DNA of 64,000 nt from Lachnospiraceae bacterium (GTDB lineage: Bacteria > Bacillota > Clostridia > Lachnospirales > Lachnospiraceae). Positions 26,413 to 35,319 of the stretch are shown piece after piece (position 1 is the first letter of the stretch; each line of letters starts with the position of its first letter). The notes beneath the pieces were generated by a model, which saw only the letters and a program-made list of their open reading frames with translations, was not told the DNA's origin and ran no database searches. Where the stretch lies: contig JAFVBO010000104.1 of assembly GCA_017479935.1 (NCBI GenBank), positions 18,274 through 82,273 on the forward strand, given 5' to 3'. Position numbers and translations under genes: made by a program.

Positions 26413-27552
26413 TTACACTCCTTGATCCTTTTCTCCAAGCCCGCAAACACCCGCGAGGATTACCAGGGAGAGCAGACTTCCGATCAAGCCGAGCAGCTTT
26501 CCCGGTAATGGCAGCGCCCAGGAAAAATAGGTGGGCAGAAAACCCACAAAGAGCGCCACCGTCAGAAGCCCGAACATGGTGCCCGGAAGGGTTTTGTAGC
26601 GGTCCACCAGGATTTGCAGGGTGATGGGCATGGTCATGTTGAAGAACAAAAGCGCCAGAAGTCCCGGAACTTTAGCCCCGCTGAAGGCGTAGCAGACAGC
26701 CGCGATCAGGAGGGTTGCGACAACGGTTTTCATGCGGCCAAAGGAGGCTGCCAGAAAGCCGCCGGCCATCTTACCAAAGACCACGGCCGCCGTGGCAAGA
26801 ACCCCGGCAAAAGCGGTTGTCTTCCAGGGAAAGCCTACCTGCATGCCTACAAAGGAGCGGAGAATGACTACCAGAAAGCAGCCAAGGAGGATCGCGAGAT
26901 CCGCCTTTCCCAGAGGGGCAGCAGGGGCTTTGGAGGGAACAGGATCGCCGGCTTCTGCGCGTTGCGTGGATGGTGCTACGCCGTCTGCGGCTTTATGATA
27001 CGCTGCTTCCACAGGCAGGGATGTCTTCTCTTCCCGCGCGCGCAGATGAATCCACAGCCAGACGATCAGCGCCGTCATCAGAATAAAGGAACCGATGAGC
27101 CAGTAGTGGCCGCCCGCGCCGCTTTCCGAGGCCAGGCGCCCCAGGTAAAGACCCATGGCTCCGGGGGCAACGAAAACGCCAAGGCGCCGCCCGGCGCTCC
27201 CCGTTTCGCGGTCTTCGCCGATGGTGCCAACGCCGCCGCCCACGTGGAAGAGGCCGTTGCCGATCCCTAAGATGATCGGCGAGGTAAACACACCCGCCAC
27301 GGTCAGCACGGTGCCAAGCAGGGCAAAAGCAAAGGCTTTTTTCTGCAGAAATTGCGGCTGCGCTTCGCCCTTCCCTTTGCCGCACAGGATATCCAGCACG
27401 GCTCCGAAGGGCATCTGCAGGGCGAAGGCGCAGAAGTTGTACAGCAAGATGGAAAGATAGCCGCCCGGCTGATGCGCGTAGAGCCCGAACATGGCGGCGG
27501 CGCAGACGCCGTCCACCAGGAAATGAAGGGCCGAGTATAGGGTTGTTAACAT
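26413..27552 (-). CDS. MFS-like membrane transporter
   Basis: A 379-residue protein with about 10-12 hydrophobic helices in two halves separated by a charged central loop (about residues 170-205). The pattern is that of the major facilitator superfamily. The segment PIILGIGNGLFHVGGGVGTI resembles the conserved G/H-rich helix of fosmidomycin-resistance-like members, but the substrate cannot be assigned. It is the first gene of a pair with the small membrane protein at 26057-26407. About 90 bases without a clear terminator separate it from the upstream YidC-sulfatase gene, so read-through is possible. Confidence 0.7.
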   Translation of the reverse strand: MLTTLYSALHFLVDGVCAAAMFGLYAHQPGGYLSILLYNFCAFALQMPFGAVLDILCGKGKGEAQPQFLQKKAFAFALLGTVLTVAGVFTSPIILGIGNGLFHVGGGVGTIGEDRETGSAGRRLGVFVAPGAMGLYLGRLASESGAGGHYWLIGSFILMTALIVWLWIHLRAREEKTSLPVEAAYHKAADGVAPSTQRAEAGDPVPSKAPAAPLGKADLAILLGCFLVVILRSFVGMQVGFPWKTTAFAGVLATAAVVFGKMAGGFLAASFGRMKTVVATLLIAAVCYAFSGAKVPGLLALLFFNMTMPITLQILVDRYKTLPGTMFGLLTVALFVGFLPTYFSWALPLPGKLLGLIGSLLSLVILAGVCGLGEKDQGV

Positions 27553-27641
27553 TTCGTCAGCTCCTTTTAAATTAGAATTCAGGTGTGATGTTTGTCCTCA
27601 GGCCTCGTTTTCGCAAAGATATTCTCTGAGCCTAAGAGGAT

Positions 27642-30401
27642 TTACTCCATCATCTCCCCGGTATTCGGGTCCGGGATTCTTCGCCAGTTGTCCGCATCGT
27701 GAATATCGCCATGGACGGCGTACCAGCGGCCTGGCAGGAAGGTGTTTCCATGGTTTTCCAGCACATCCCACTTCTCCGAGTAGATCACGTGGAGCTCCGG
27801 CGCATTCTTGGGCTCCATGTTGATGGGCTTACCCGTGGCCGGGTTCACCGGGTTTTCGATCAGGCCGGCAAAGGCCAGGCTGGGCGTGTCCGCGTTGGTC
27901 ATAAAGTCGTAGGAACTGGTAAATCCGGTGCTGTTAAAGTCCTTGACCATGAGAAGCGGATGAAAGCCCAAAGTATCGGTGCCATCCTCCAGGATTAACC
28001 AGGGCGAGAAGCCCAGGGTGCGTCCATGATCGGAAACCACGATAATGCGTGTGTTGTCGTAGACGCCGTTTTCCCGCATCCAGTCAAACCATCTGCCAAG
28101 CTGCAGAAGACCGGCCATGTTGACATGGTAATGCGCCATGCTGTACGGATCCTCCATGCCGATGGTGATCCCGTTCCAGGTGAAGCGGTCTTCGTGGGCT
28201 GCGTCAAACTCGGTGTTGTCCACGCGGTAAACCGGGATATATTCCGGCTCCTTTAAAAGTGTCTCCTCGTGTGTCGACTCGTTGTCAAAGATCAGAAACT
28301 GCCCGGGGCCGTCCTGCACGACGTCGGAAATCTCCGGGAGGGCGGTGAGGACGGTGTAATCCTGCATGAAGCCGAGGCGGATGCCGAAGGCGGTGCTCAC
28401 GCTTTCGAGGACCTGCTCATCGTAGGAGACACCGCTTGGAATGCCTTCGGTCTCCGGAATGTCCACCTCCCGCTGATTGGGATGGCGCAGCGCGTAGTTG
28501 GCGTCGGAGCTGTTGTACAGGCCGTGGTTATACACAAACGGCTGCAGGCAGGAGGGCGAGATGCGAAACAGGCTGTAAAAGAAGAAGTTCCGGGTGCGGC
28601 GGGCCAGCGTCTGATCCGCCTCCTCCGGGCCGGCGAACAGATAGCGGGCCGAGGTCGCCAGGTGGTACAGCGAGAATTCCGGATGATCCGCATAGATGGA
28701 ATAATCCGGATAAAACTGGTAGTTGGCGTAGGCCTGGTCCACGATGGTGACGTCATACCCAGCATCCGAGAAGATCACCGGCATCAGCCGCAGGGCCTCG
28801 TTGTGCTTCTTGACAAGGGGCTCCGTGGTGCGCTTGTTGATCTCCTCCGGCGTGTACTCGTAGCCGCCGTAGAGGGCCGGGATCCCCAGGTTTGTAAAGG
28901 GGCCGAAGGAGAGGGTGTTGCGGTAGTAGGTAAAACCGTCAAACTGCCGCTCAAGCTCCGGCTTTTCCTGGAACAGGTAGGGGATCAGATCGCCGATGGC
29001 GCGGTCCATCATGATGACAACCACGTTTTTCTCTGTGGCCGAAAACGGCAGGGAGACGATACTTTCATCCTGCCCGGACGAGGCCATGGTGGCATCTACC
29101 TCTCGGTTGATCCTGCTTCCGTTTTGAACCGTCAGAACGAGTACGGCCGCCAGCCCCGCCATCAGGATGGGGGGAATGAGGGACTTTTTCCACTTCCAGA
29201 GGATGAGGCCCAGCGCGCCGACGGCGACAAGAACCGCCAGATTGATCAGCATGTCGCGCGGCAGGATGGTGATGTCGATGTCATAGCGCAGCTCCGGGGA
29301 CATGTTTCCAAAGCCGTTCCCGAAGGCCATGTAGTTGATGATGCCGAAGATCGCCAGAAGCCACACGCCGGCGGAAAACCACAGGCGGCGCTTGTTGTCC
29401 GCCAGATAGTAGAAGATTCCAAACCAGATGAGAAACAGCCCGGCGGCAATCGGCAGAGTCTCCGCCAGAAAGAGGAGCGGATGCCGGAAATGGCTGTGGT
29501 TAATGAATTCCGCGGGCGAGGCCGCCAAGACGGCCGAAGGGGCCAGCGCGCCAACCAGGATGGTCAGAACCAGCGCGCCCAGGAAGAAGATGAGGGCCAC
29601 CTGGCGGTCGGCTTTCGCGCTTTCCGTGACGTCTGCCGCGCGGGAGTTTCCCGCGACCGCTGCGGCCGATTTTTGGCTTTCGGCCAAGGAAGCTTTTGCA
29701 GCCTTTTCGGCGGCTCGTTTCTTAAACCAGGGGAGCGACACAATCAGGTTCTTTACCAGGGAGAACAGGTTGTTCAGCGTCCAGTAAAACACAAGGCCTG
29801 CGGGCGACTGATACAGCAACACCAGGAAGAGCACCGCCATGGCGTACAGCTGAAACTTGCTCTTAAAGGATAAGCCCTTGGTATAGATGGCTCCCGAGAT
29901 AAAGTTGATCAGCGTCATGAGGATCGGGAGCACGTTCACAGCAAAGCCGGCCACGGTGAACATGGCGTCCGGCGCGCCCAGGTTTCGAATGGGGCCGAAG
30001 GATACGCCCTGCAAAAGCTGCAAACCGGACAGAAACCGGTAGGCGGCGATGAAGAACGGAATTTCCAGCACCAGAGAAAGCGAGCCTTTTAACGCGCTCG
30101 TGGGTTTGTAATGGTTCTGCCGGTAGAAGGTCTGCAGAATCATGAACCGCTCATCGCCCGAGAAGGTCTTTTTGATGTGATCCATCCCCGGCTTCATGCG
30201 CAGCTCCTGCTCGCGGGCATCGTCCTGGATCTTATCTACCCGGCGGTATAAGGGCAGCACCAGGATATTGACGGCCAGGCTGAGCGCGATGATGGCAAGC
30301 CCCGGGCTGTCGGTGGCGCGGACGGCCACGGAGTAGAGCGCGTCAAAGAAGAGCTCTAAGGGGTAGATGGTCAGGTTGTAAAGAATGGTTGTTATGGACA
30401 T
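27642..30401 (-). CDS. YidC/Oxa1 insertase fused to LtaS-like sulfatase-fold domain
   Basis: A 919-residue two-part membrane protein. Residues about 1-235 are a YidC/Oxa1-type insertase with the usual helices (first domain begins NLTIYPLELFFDALY; LVLEIPFFIAAYRFLSG; LVLLYQSPAGLVFYWTLNN). After a charged linker come about four more helices (270-430), then an alkaline-phosphatase/sulfatase-superfamily domain (about 455-890). Metal and nucleophile sites look intact: Asp in VVVIMMDRAIGD, the Thr nucleophile in GPFTNLGIPALYGG, and SDHGRT. Such domains include lipoteichoic-acid synthase and phosphoglycerol or phosphoethanolamine transferases, acting outside the membrane. It follows a CDP-glycerol glycerophosphotransferase gene by 17 bases, which supports a role in teichoic-acid-like polymer assembly. 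Exact substrate unknown. Confidence 0.85.
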   Translation of the reverse strand: MSITTILYNLTIYPLELFFDALYSVAVRATDSPGLAIIALSLAVNILVLPLYRRVDKIQDDAREQELRMKPGMDHIKKTFSGDERFMILQTFYRQNHYKPTSALKGSLSLVLEIPFFIAAYRFLSGLQLLQGVSFGPIRNLGAPDAMFTVAGFAVNVLPILMTLINFISGAIYTKGLSFKSKFQLYAMAVLFLVLLYQSPAGLVFYWTLNNLFSLVKNLIVSLPWFKKRAAEKAAKASLAESQKSAAAVAGNSRAADVTESAKADRQVALIFFLGALVLTILVGALAPSAVLAASPAEFINHSHFRHPLLFLAETLPIAAGLFLIWFGIFYYLADNKRRLWFSAGVWLLAIFGIINYMAFGNGFGNMSPELRYDIDITILPRDMLINLAVLVAVGALGLILWKWKKSLIPPILMAGLAAVLVLTVQNGSRINREVDATMASSGQDESIVSLPFSATEKNVVVIMMDRAIGDLIPYLFQEKPELERQFDGFTYYRNTLSFGPFTNLGIPALYGGYEYTPEEINKRTTEPLVKKHNEALRLMPVIFSDAGYDVTIVDQAYANYQFYPDYSIYADHPEFSLYHLATSARYLFAGPEEADQTLARRTRNFFFYSLFRISPSCLQPFVYNHGLYNSSDANYALRHPNQREVDIPETEGIPSGVSYDEQVLESVSTAFGIRLGFMQDYTVLTALPEISDVVQDGPGQFLIFDNESTHEETLLKEPEYIPVYRVDNTEFDAAHEDRFTWNGITIGMEDPYSMAHYHVNMAGLLQLGRWFDWMRENGVYDNTRIIVVSDHGRTLGFSPWLILEDGTDTLGFHPLLMVKDFNSTGFTSSYDFMTNADTPSLAFAGLIENPVNPATGKPINMEPKNAPELHVIYSEKWDVLENHGNTFLPGRWYAVHGDIHDADNWRRIPDPNTGEMME

Positions 30402-30418
30402 AGTGTTTGCCTTTTTTA

Positions 30419-31657
30419 TTAAAGTGACTTCTCAAGCAGCGACTGCCGCTTGGCGATCAGATAATCCACGGTGCGCGTCGTTCCTTCCCCGCGGCCCTGC
30501 CAGGTTTCATCCCGCGCCTCATCCCGCGCTTTCTGGAAGGAAGGATCGGTTAAGCAGGTATCGATCAGCTGTTTTAAATCGGGCAGTGTTTCTTTTGTCA
30601 GCTGCCGGCCGATTTTGGGCAGAACCTGGAAGGTCCAAAGTTCCTCCTCCATGTCCCAGCAGTCTAACGCCGAGCGGTCGAAGGACGTATCCGCATAGAG
30701 GATGGGCTTATCAAAGATCAGAGTGTAATCAAAAATGACGCCGGAGAAGTCGGAGATCATGATATCGCTTCTTCGCAGTACGTCAAAGTTATCGTTGTCG
30801 CTGTTCCACTCCAGGCTTTCCCCGGCCGGGTATGCGCGCATCAGCTCATCCAGCATCTGCTTGTCCGAGGTGTAGGACTGCGGGTGCGGGCGCACGATGA
30901 TGTGATAGCCGGTGGCAAGCAGGGCGTCCAAGATGGTGCCGCCGTAGCGGGACAGGATCGAGTTGGCGCCCCAGGAAGGGGCGAGAAGGACGGTCACCGG
31001 GTGCGCTTTTTCCAGAGGAGGCGCGGCCAAAAGACGCTTTTGCAGCTCATCCATGTAGGGAAGGCCGGCGATCACCAGCTCCTTTTCCGGCATCTGCCGG
31101 GAGTGCTCGCGCCACCGGAGCTGATCGATCTGGTACGCGCCGGAGAGCAGCACCGCGTCGTAATAGTCCAGGCCGTACATGCGGTAGGTGACCGGGTCGT
31201 TGCAGGCGTGCAGGATGTGCACGTAATACGAGGTGTCCCGGGAGCGCTTCCACTGGTAAACGTCCAAAGAAGGCGTGGAGGAAAGGACGATGTCCGCTTT
31301 CACCATGTTCATGCGGGCGAAGGCCAGGTTGCCCTCCCCGATGAATTCGCAGGTGACGTGTTCGAACGTTTCCTTTAAGGCCGGGTCATCCGGGGAGGCC
31401 GTATAATACCAGATCTTTTCCCCGCGCTTTTCAAATTCACGGCAGATGGGGCCGAAGGTGTTCCAGTAGCGCTTGGAATCCGTGAAAATCACAAAGGGAA
31501 GTCGGTCTTCGGACTGCTTTTCCTGCCGTCCGCCCAGGAAGAGAAACTTGGCTTTGATGATCAGCGCGCGCAGGGCATAGAGGCCGGCGCTGACCATACC
31601 GATCAGGATGGTAAAGAGCATGCTGCCGGTGCCGGGGTCGATATAAAGAAGGATCAT
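30419..31657 (-). CDS. CDP-glycerol glycerophosphotransferase family protein
   Basis: TagB/TagF-type transferase that adds glycerol-phosphate (or a similar polyol phosphate) from a CDP-activated donor to a lipid-linked or glycan acceptor on the inner membrane face. It has 412 residues. An N-terminal hydrophobic segment (MILLYIDPGTGSMLF, then about 20 more hydrophobic residues) anchors it; the catalytic part has RPHPQSYTSD and the signature SDFSGVIFDYTLIFDKP. The frame runs further upstream to 31756, but that part overlaps a terminator; the ATG at 31657 follows AAGGAGACC. First gene of an operon with the YidC-sulfatase fusion; both point to a teichoic-acid-like polymer. Confidence 0.87.
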   Translation of the reverse strand: MILLYIDPGTGSMLFTILIGMVSAGLYALRALIIKAKFLFLGGRQEKQSEDRLPFVIFTDSKRYWNTFGPICREFEKRGEKIWYYTASPDDPALKETFEHVTCEFIGEGNLAFARMNMVKADIVLSSTPSLDVYQWKRSRDTSYYVHILHACNDPVTYRMYGLDYYDAVLLSGAYQIDQLRWREHSRQMPEKELVIAGLPYMDELQKRLLAAPPLEKAHPVTVLLAPSWGANSILSRYGGTILDALLATGYHIIVRPHPQSYTSDKQMLDELMRAYPAGESLEWNSDNDNFDVLRRSDIMISDFSGVIFDYTLIFDKPILYADTSFDRSALDCWDMEEELWTFQVLPKIGRQLTKETLPDLKQLIDTCLTDPSFQKARDEARDETWQGRGEGTTRTVDYLIAKRQSLLEKSL

Positions 31658-31710
31658 GTATAAAGGTCTCCTTACGGGATAAATGGTGGAAAAAATGAAA
31701 TCTCTTTCAC

Positions 31711-31748
31711 AAAAAGGCCCCACCCGGCTAAGGGTGGAGCCTTTTCCG
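31711..31748 (-). terminator. Intrinsic terminator after the secreted esterase
   Basis: On the minus strand AAGGCTCCACCC pairs with GGGTGGGGCCTT, followed by TTTGTG. It separates the esterase transcript from the glycerophosphotransferase operon. Confidence 0.8.
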
Positions 31749-31798
31749 TATTCCATCTATTATACGAAGTTTCAGATGGAATAGCAATGGGGTTTTTT

Positions 31799-31841
31799 AT
31801 GATATCGCCCGGTCGCACGGAGTGCGAAGCGACGCGGCCGC
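31799..31841. repeat. GATATCGCCC-family repeat, half copy
   Basis: Begins ATGATATCGCCCGGTCGC like the repeat at 59254-59342 and ends in GCGGCCGC. Only the left part is present. Confidence 0.65.
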
Positions 31842-31875
31842 TTTCACGTGCTCGTAGTGTCAGGCGCGCGTCTTT

Positions 31876-33567
31876 TTACCGTCCCAGAATTTCCGCCGCG
31901 TTCTCCGGGCCGTACTTGATCATGTGCTCGGCCATCTCCTCTAAGAGGTCATGGTTGGAGATGCTGCCGGAATGACCGGTTCTCGGGAAGGTGACGCTGT
32001 AGCCGTAGTCGATGCCGGTGCTGTCCAGGAATTCCGCGACGCGGTACTGGGACAGGTTCAGGTAGTAGTTGTCCATGTCGCCGCCGCGCAGGTGGATCTT
32101 GCCGATCAGCTTCTCGCCCAGGGTCTCCCAGTTGGTCTGCATGATGTAGTTTAAGTCGTAGTTTTCCTGCCAGTAGGAAACCACGTCAGGGTTGATGTCA
32201 CCGGTGATCGGATCCCAGACGCGGGCCGGATAGCCGTCTTCATCCATCGGGCTGTAGACCGCTTCCCAGATGGCCCACTGGCCAAGGCTTACCGCTTCTA
32301 AGCCGCCCAGGGCGATTTCATAGTGGTTCTCCTGCTCGATCGTCCACAGAATGTTGCCCTTGGTGTCGCGGGCGGAAGGACGCTCGGTCCTGGTCCAGCC
32401 GTTGTCGATGTAGTAAGCGTTTTCGTCGTTATACAGGTCTACGATCTGATAGGCGTGGAAATCCATGCCGTCCGGGCACATCGGCCAGGTGCCGCCGAAG
32501 AAGTCCGGATAGAAGACCTGCAGGGCCATGGCTTCCCAGCCGCCCGTGGAACCGCCGGCCAGAAGACGTGCCCAGGGCTCGCCCACCGCGTGGAAGGTCT
32601 CTTCGATGTACGGGATCAGCTCGTTGATATACGCATCGCCCCAGGGACCTTGGTTGGCGCTGTTGACAGAGTAGCTGGTGTCGTAGAACATGGTGGCGTC
32701 ACGGGTGGTGACAACGATCATGTCAGGCGCTTCCCCGCTGTCCCAGTACTCGGTGAAGGCTTTCTGGGAAGCGCTGCGGGTGCTGCCGTAGCTCAGCGGT
32801 ACGCTGCCGCCCGGCCAGTGGCCCTGATAGTACAGGACGGGGTACTTCTTCTCCGGATCATAGTTTGCCGGAAGCAGCACGTTGGCGCCGATATAGATGT
32901 CTGTGCCCCAGAAATCGGACAGAACCTCGCTCTTGATTTTGACGTACTTGACGAGCTCCTTGTCCTCGTAGTTGCCTTGCTGATCCACCTGGCCCTCCGC
33001 CAGCTCATAGCCCAGTGGGATCTCATTGGAAAGGGTCAGCTCCACAGCGCCCTCGCCCACAGTGGCCATCGTGCTGTCGCTGTACAGGTTGTAGGGGTTA
33101 GAGGTGATGGAACCGCCGCCGCCGTGATCCGCCATCGCCCAGATGGTGGTGCCATCCTTGCGGTTAAATTCCGTGTACTTGATAAAGAAGGCCTGAACGG
33201 CGTACTCGCCGTCCGGGAGGTCCGCCAGCTGCATCGGGTATCCGTACACATCCGGATCGTCGATGGTCATGGTGATCACATCGCCAGGCTGCACGCCGAA
33301 CACGGTCTTGCCAGCCACATAGCAACCGGTGACGTCGATGTTGTAGAAGACTTCTTCGCCCTCCGCAAGATCCTCTGCGGAAAGATCCTTGTCTACCAGG
33401 AACAGAAGGCGGCCGTTCAATTCGCCATCATAATCCTCCGGAACCGTCACGTTGACGACCACGCCGGCATTTTCGGCGCCTTCCGGGGCGGCTTTCTCAT
33501 CCGCGAGCGCCAGGGGCGCGGCGGAGAAGGCCATGCATAGGGAGAGTAAGAGTGCCAGTTTCTTCAT
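31876..33567 (-). CDS. Secreted alpha/beta-hydrolase esterase
   Basis: An exported protein of 563 residues. Signal peptide at 1-23. Residues about 30-220 form an N-terminal beta-rich region. The rest is an alpha/beta hydrolase of the esterase-D/enterochelin-esterase type: KYPVLYYQGHWPGG (strand and oxyanion region), the nucleophile elbow AGGSTGGWEA with Ser, and a late TGHSGS giving the probable catalytic His. Such secreted enzymes deacylate polysaccharides or other esters; the substrate is not evident. The in-frame ATG at 33594 is less likely than 33567, which follows AAGGAG and begins the signal peptide. Single gene, ended by the terminator at 31711-31748. Confidence 0.75.
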   Translation of the reverse strand: MKKLALLLSLCMAFSAAPLALADEKAAPEGAENAGVVVNVTVPEDYDGELNGRLLFLVDKDLSAEDLAEGEEVFYNIDVTGCYVAGKTVFGVQPGDVITMTIDDPDVYGYPMQLADLPDGEYAVQAFFIKYTEFNRKDGTTIWAMADHGGGGSITSNPYNLYSDSTMATVGEGAVELTLSNEIPLGYELAEGQVDQQGNYEDKELVKYVKIKSEVLSDFWGTDIYIGANVLLPANYDPEKKYPVLYYQGHWPGGSVPLSYGSTRSASQKAFTEYWDSGEAPDMIVVTTRDATMFYDTSYSVNSANQGPWGDAYINELIPYIEETFHAVGEPWARLLAGGSTGGWEAMALQVFYPDFFGGTWPMCPDGMDFHAYQIVDLYNDENAYYIDNGWTRTERPSARDTKGNILWTIEQENHYEIALGGLEAVSLGQWAIWEAVYSPMDEDGYPARVWDPITGDINPDVVSYWQENYDLNYIMQTNWETLGEKLIGKIHLRGGDMDNYYLNLSQYRVAEFLDSTGIDYGYSVTFPRTGHSGSISNHDLLEEMAEHMIKYGPENAAEILGR

Positions 33568-33852
33568 GTGTTTGTTCTCCTTTCTAAAAGGCATGAGCGA
33601 AGGCGTCCAATGAATTCGGTTTGTATAAATGGGTTCGCCGGATCAAGCTGCAGACGTCTTGTTCAAAGGAATAGTGCACTTATTCACGCGTTCGAAGACC
33701 GGACGGATGAATAATTATCGAGATTATATACACGCTCAGGGCGAATGTCAAGGGGAAATGCATAATTATGCTTGTATTCGAGAAAATATGCGCATATTGC
33801 CGGAAGTGTGTAAAAATAAGCAAGAGAAGAAGAGAGCTGGGGAGAGAGGTAG

Positions 33853-34236
33853 GCGCAGGCAAAGCTCAGAAACCAAGCAATGCCTGCGCCTGAGAGGAAG
33901 TTGGGGAGAGAAAAAAGCGCAGGCAAAGCCAGGAAATTAAGTGATACCTGCGCCTGAGAGGGAGTTGGGGAAAGAGAAAAGCGTAGGCAAAGCCAGGAAA
34001 TTAAGTGATGCCTGCGCCCGAAAGGGAGTAGTGGAGAGAGAAAAGCGCAGGCAAAGCTAGGAAATCAAGTAATGCCTGCGCCTGAGAGGGAGTTGAGGAG
34101 AGAGAAAAGCGCAGGCAAAGCCAGGAAACCAAGCAATGCCTGCGCCCGAAAGGAAGTTGGGAAGAGAGAAAAGCGCAGGCAGAGCTAGGAAATCAAGTAA
34201 TGCCTGCGCCTGAAAGAGAGTTGGGGAAAGAGAAAT
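33853..34236 (-). repeat. Six tandem 64-bp terminator-like repeats
   Basis: The motif GCGCAGGC starts at 33853, 33917, 33981, 34045, 34109 and 34173: a constant 64-base period over six units plus the start of a seventh. On the minus strand each unit forms GCGCAGGCA, an 18-base loop, TGCCTGCGC, then TTTTCTCTC, i.e. an intrinsic-terminator shape. The array lies downstream of the minus-strand operon that ends at 34311. A single reverse-oriented copy, identical to unit 1 over about 41 bases, is the terminator at 36748-36790. 64 is not a multiple of 3 and frames break, so the array is not coding. It occupies most of the 740-base gap 33568-34310; no promoter for the esterase gene could be fixed in the rest. 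Confidence 0.92.
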
Positions 34237-34310
34237 GCATGGGGGATGCCCCCAAAAGGGCGGAACCCCATGCAAGGTAGTTTCAGGAAGCTGTCAGATT
34301 CAGCTTCCCT

Positions 34311-34610
34311 TCAATCTTCATCCGCAAACCCAAAGTACAATAGTTCATTGTACGCGGCATTCGCCTCGCGGGCTTCTTTCTTTTCCCGCCAGGCGTCGAT
34401 TTCACTTTTGATGGCCAGCATTTCATCCACGACAAGTTCAACCTTCTTAGGCTTTACATACCGCAGATACGCCATCATCCGTTCCATAGCTTTAGGGCTT
34501 CCAAGGTGCCTTGCGATCTCATCGCCAAGCTCCCCGGGAAACCCTAAAGCCATAACTTCCCGCACCAGCTCATCGCGGGTGCGGGACCATATTTTTCTAG
34601 TGTCTTCCAT
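34311..34610 (-). CDS. Hypothetical protein, mostly helical
   Basis: A 99-residue soluble protein, rich in charged residues and predicted helical throughout (ELVREVMALGFPGELGDEIARHLGSP, then ERMMAYLRYVKPKKVELVVDEMLAIKSEIDAWREKKEAREAN). No signal peptide, membrane segment or known catalytic motif. I do not recognise the family. It starts 2 bases after the YbjQ stop and so belongs to the same operon as the YbjQ protein and the small membrane protein. The tandem terminator array lies beyond its stop. Confidence 0.7.
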   Translation of the reverse strand: MEDTRKIWSRTRDELVREVMALGFPGELGDEIARHLGSPKAMERMMAYLRYVKPKKVELVVDEMLAIKSEIDAWREKKEAREANAAYNELLYFGFADED

Positions 34611-34612
34611 GG

Positions 34613-34924
34613 TTATTTGAATCTGACCGCCGTTCCGTACGCCATCACTTCCGCCGCGCTCTGCATGATAGAAGAGGACGAGTACCGGATGGCCACGATG
34701 GCGTCCGCGCCCATGCCTTCCGCTTCCTGCACCATGCGCTTGGTGGCCAGGGCTCTGGCGTTGTTCATCATCTCGTTGTACTTGGTCAGCTCGCCGCCGA
34801 CTAAGGTCTTGAGGCCCGCGCCGATATCACGGAAGGCATTGACCGTCTGAATGGTGCCGCCCTTCACAAGGCCTAAGGTTTCCAGTTCCTTTCCTTCAAT
34901 TCCATTAGTAGTTGCTAAGATCAT
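34613..34924 (-). CDS. YbjQ family (UPF0145) heavy-metal-binding-fold protein
   Basis: A 103-residue protein with the YbjQ pattern: start ILATTNGIEGKELETLGLVKG, middle EMMNNARALATKRMVQEAEGMGADAIVAIRY and end EVMAYGTAVRFK. Members form small pentameric assemblies; their function is not established. The ATG at 34924 follows AAGGGAGAAG; an upstream in-frame ATG (34948) would overlap the previous gene more. It overlaps the end of the small membrane-protein gene by 20 bases, indicating translational coupling. Confidence 0.88.
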   Translation of the reverse strand: MILATTNGIEGKELETLGLVKGGTIQTVNAFRDIGAGLKTLVGGELTKYNEMMNNARALATKRMVQEAEGMGADAIVAIRYSSSSIMQSAAEVMAYGTAVRFK

Positions 34925-35111
34925 CGTCTTCTCCCTTCTTAATCTCATTCAGTCTTTCCAGAAGCACATATACCAGGCCACCGCCAAGAAGCACCAGCGG
35001 AATGGCAAGCATGATCAAAAGCGGCTCGAACACCGCCACGCGTATCACAAGCACCACATACACAATCAGGTACAGAATGAAAAACGCCGTGATCACAATC
35101 GGGGCTATCAT
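34905..35111 (-). CDS. Small membrane protein upstream of ybjQ
   Basis: A 68-residue protein with two hydrophobic segments (IVITAFFILYLIVYVVLVI and PLLIMLAIPLVLLGGGLVYVLL) and an acidic tail. The start at 35111 has AAGGAAAG at good distance; the in-frame ATG at 35138 has its AGGAGGG too close. First gene of the three-gene operon with YbjQ. No family recognised. Confidence 0.65.
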   Translation of the reverse strand: MIAPIVITAFFILYLIVYVVLVIRVAVFEPLLIMLAIPLVLLGGGLVYVLLERLNEIKKGEDDDLSNY

Positions 35112-35217
35112 TTTCTTTCCTTTTTCGCTCAAAAACATCCCTCCTATCCAGCTCTCTCAAAAAAGTGCACTTGTTCGTACATTTCCCGTATTCCGATTAA
35201 AAATCTTTTATGCGGGC

Positions 35218-35298
35218 TTGCTTTCCTTCCCTGCATCTGCTATTGTATAGCACGCGAAATTGGAAATCAAGAGATAACTGTTCTACGACTGAACAGTT
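35218..35298 (+). promoter_or_regulatory. Promoter and 8-bp inverted repeat before the MATE gene
   Basis: TTGCTT (35218-35223), 17-base spacer, TATTGT (35241-35246). AACTGTTC (35276-35283) and GAACAGTT (35291-35298) form a perfect inverted repeat in the leader, a candidate operator or small hairpin just ahead of the ribosome site AAAGGAG. Confidence 0.55.
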
Positions 35299-35319
35299 CT
35301 GCTAAAAGGAGACCTGAAC

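Noticed and set aside
28269..29873. 534-residue plus-strand open frame opposite the YidC-sulfatase gene
   Set aside because: Composition is that of an antisense shadow; the minus-strand product has clear domains and motifs.
32323..33540. 405-residue plus-strand open frame opposite the esterase gene
   Set aside because: Shadow of a GC-rich gene; no domain or ribosome site, while the minus-strand product has a signal peptide and a nucleophile elbow.
33853..34236. CRISPR array
   Set aside because: The whole 64-base unit is conserved with no variable spacers, and each unit forms a terminator hairpin; no cas genes are near.
33684..34275. Small proteins encoded by the 64-bp array
   Set aside because: The period is not a multiple of three, so the reading frame changes each unit; the open frames are chance products of the repeat.
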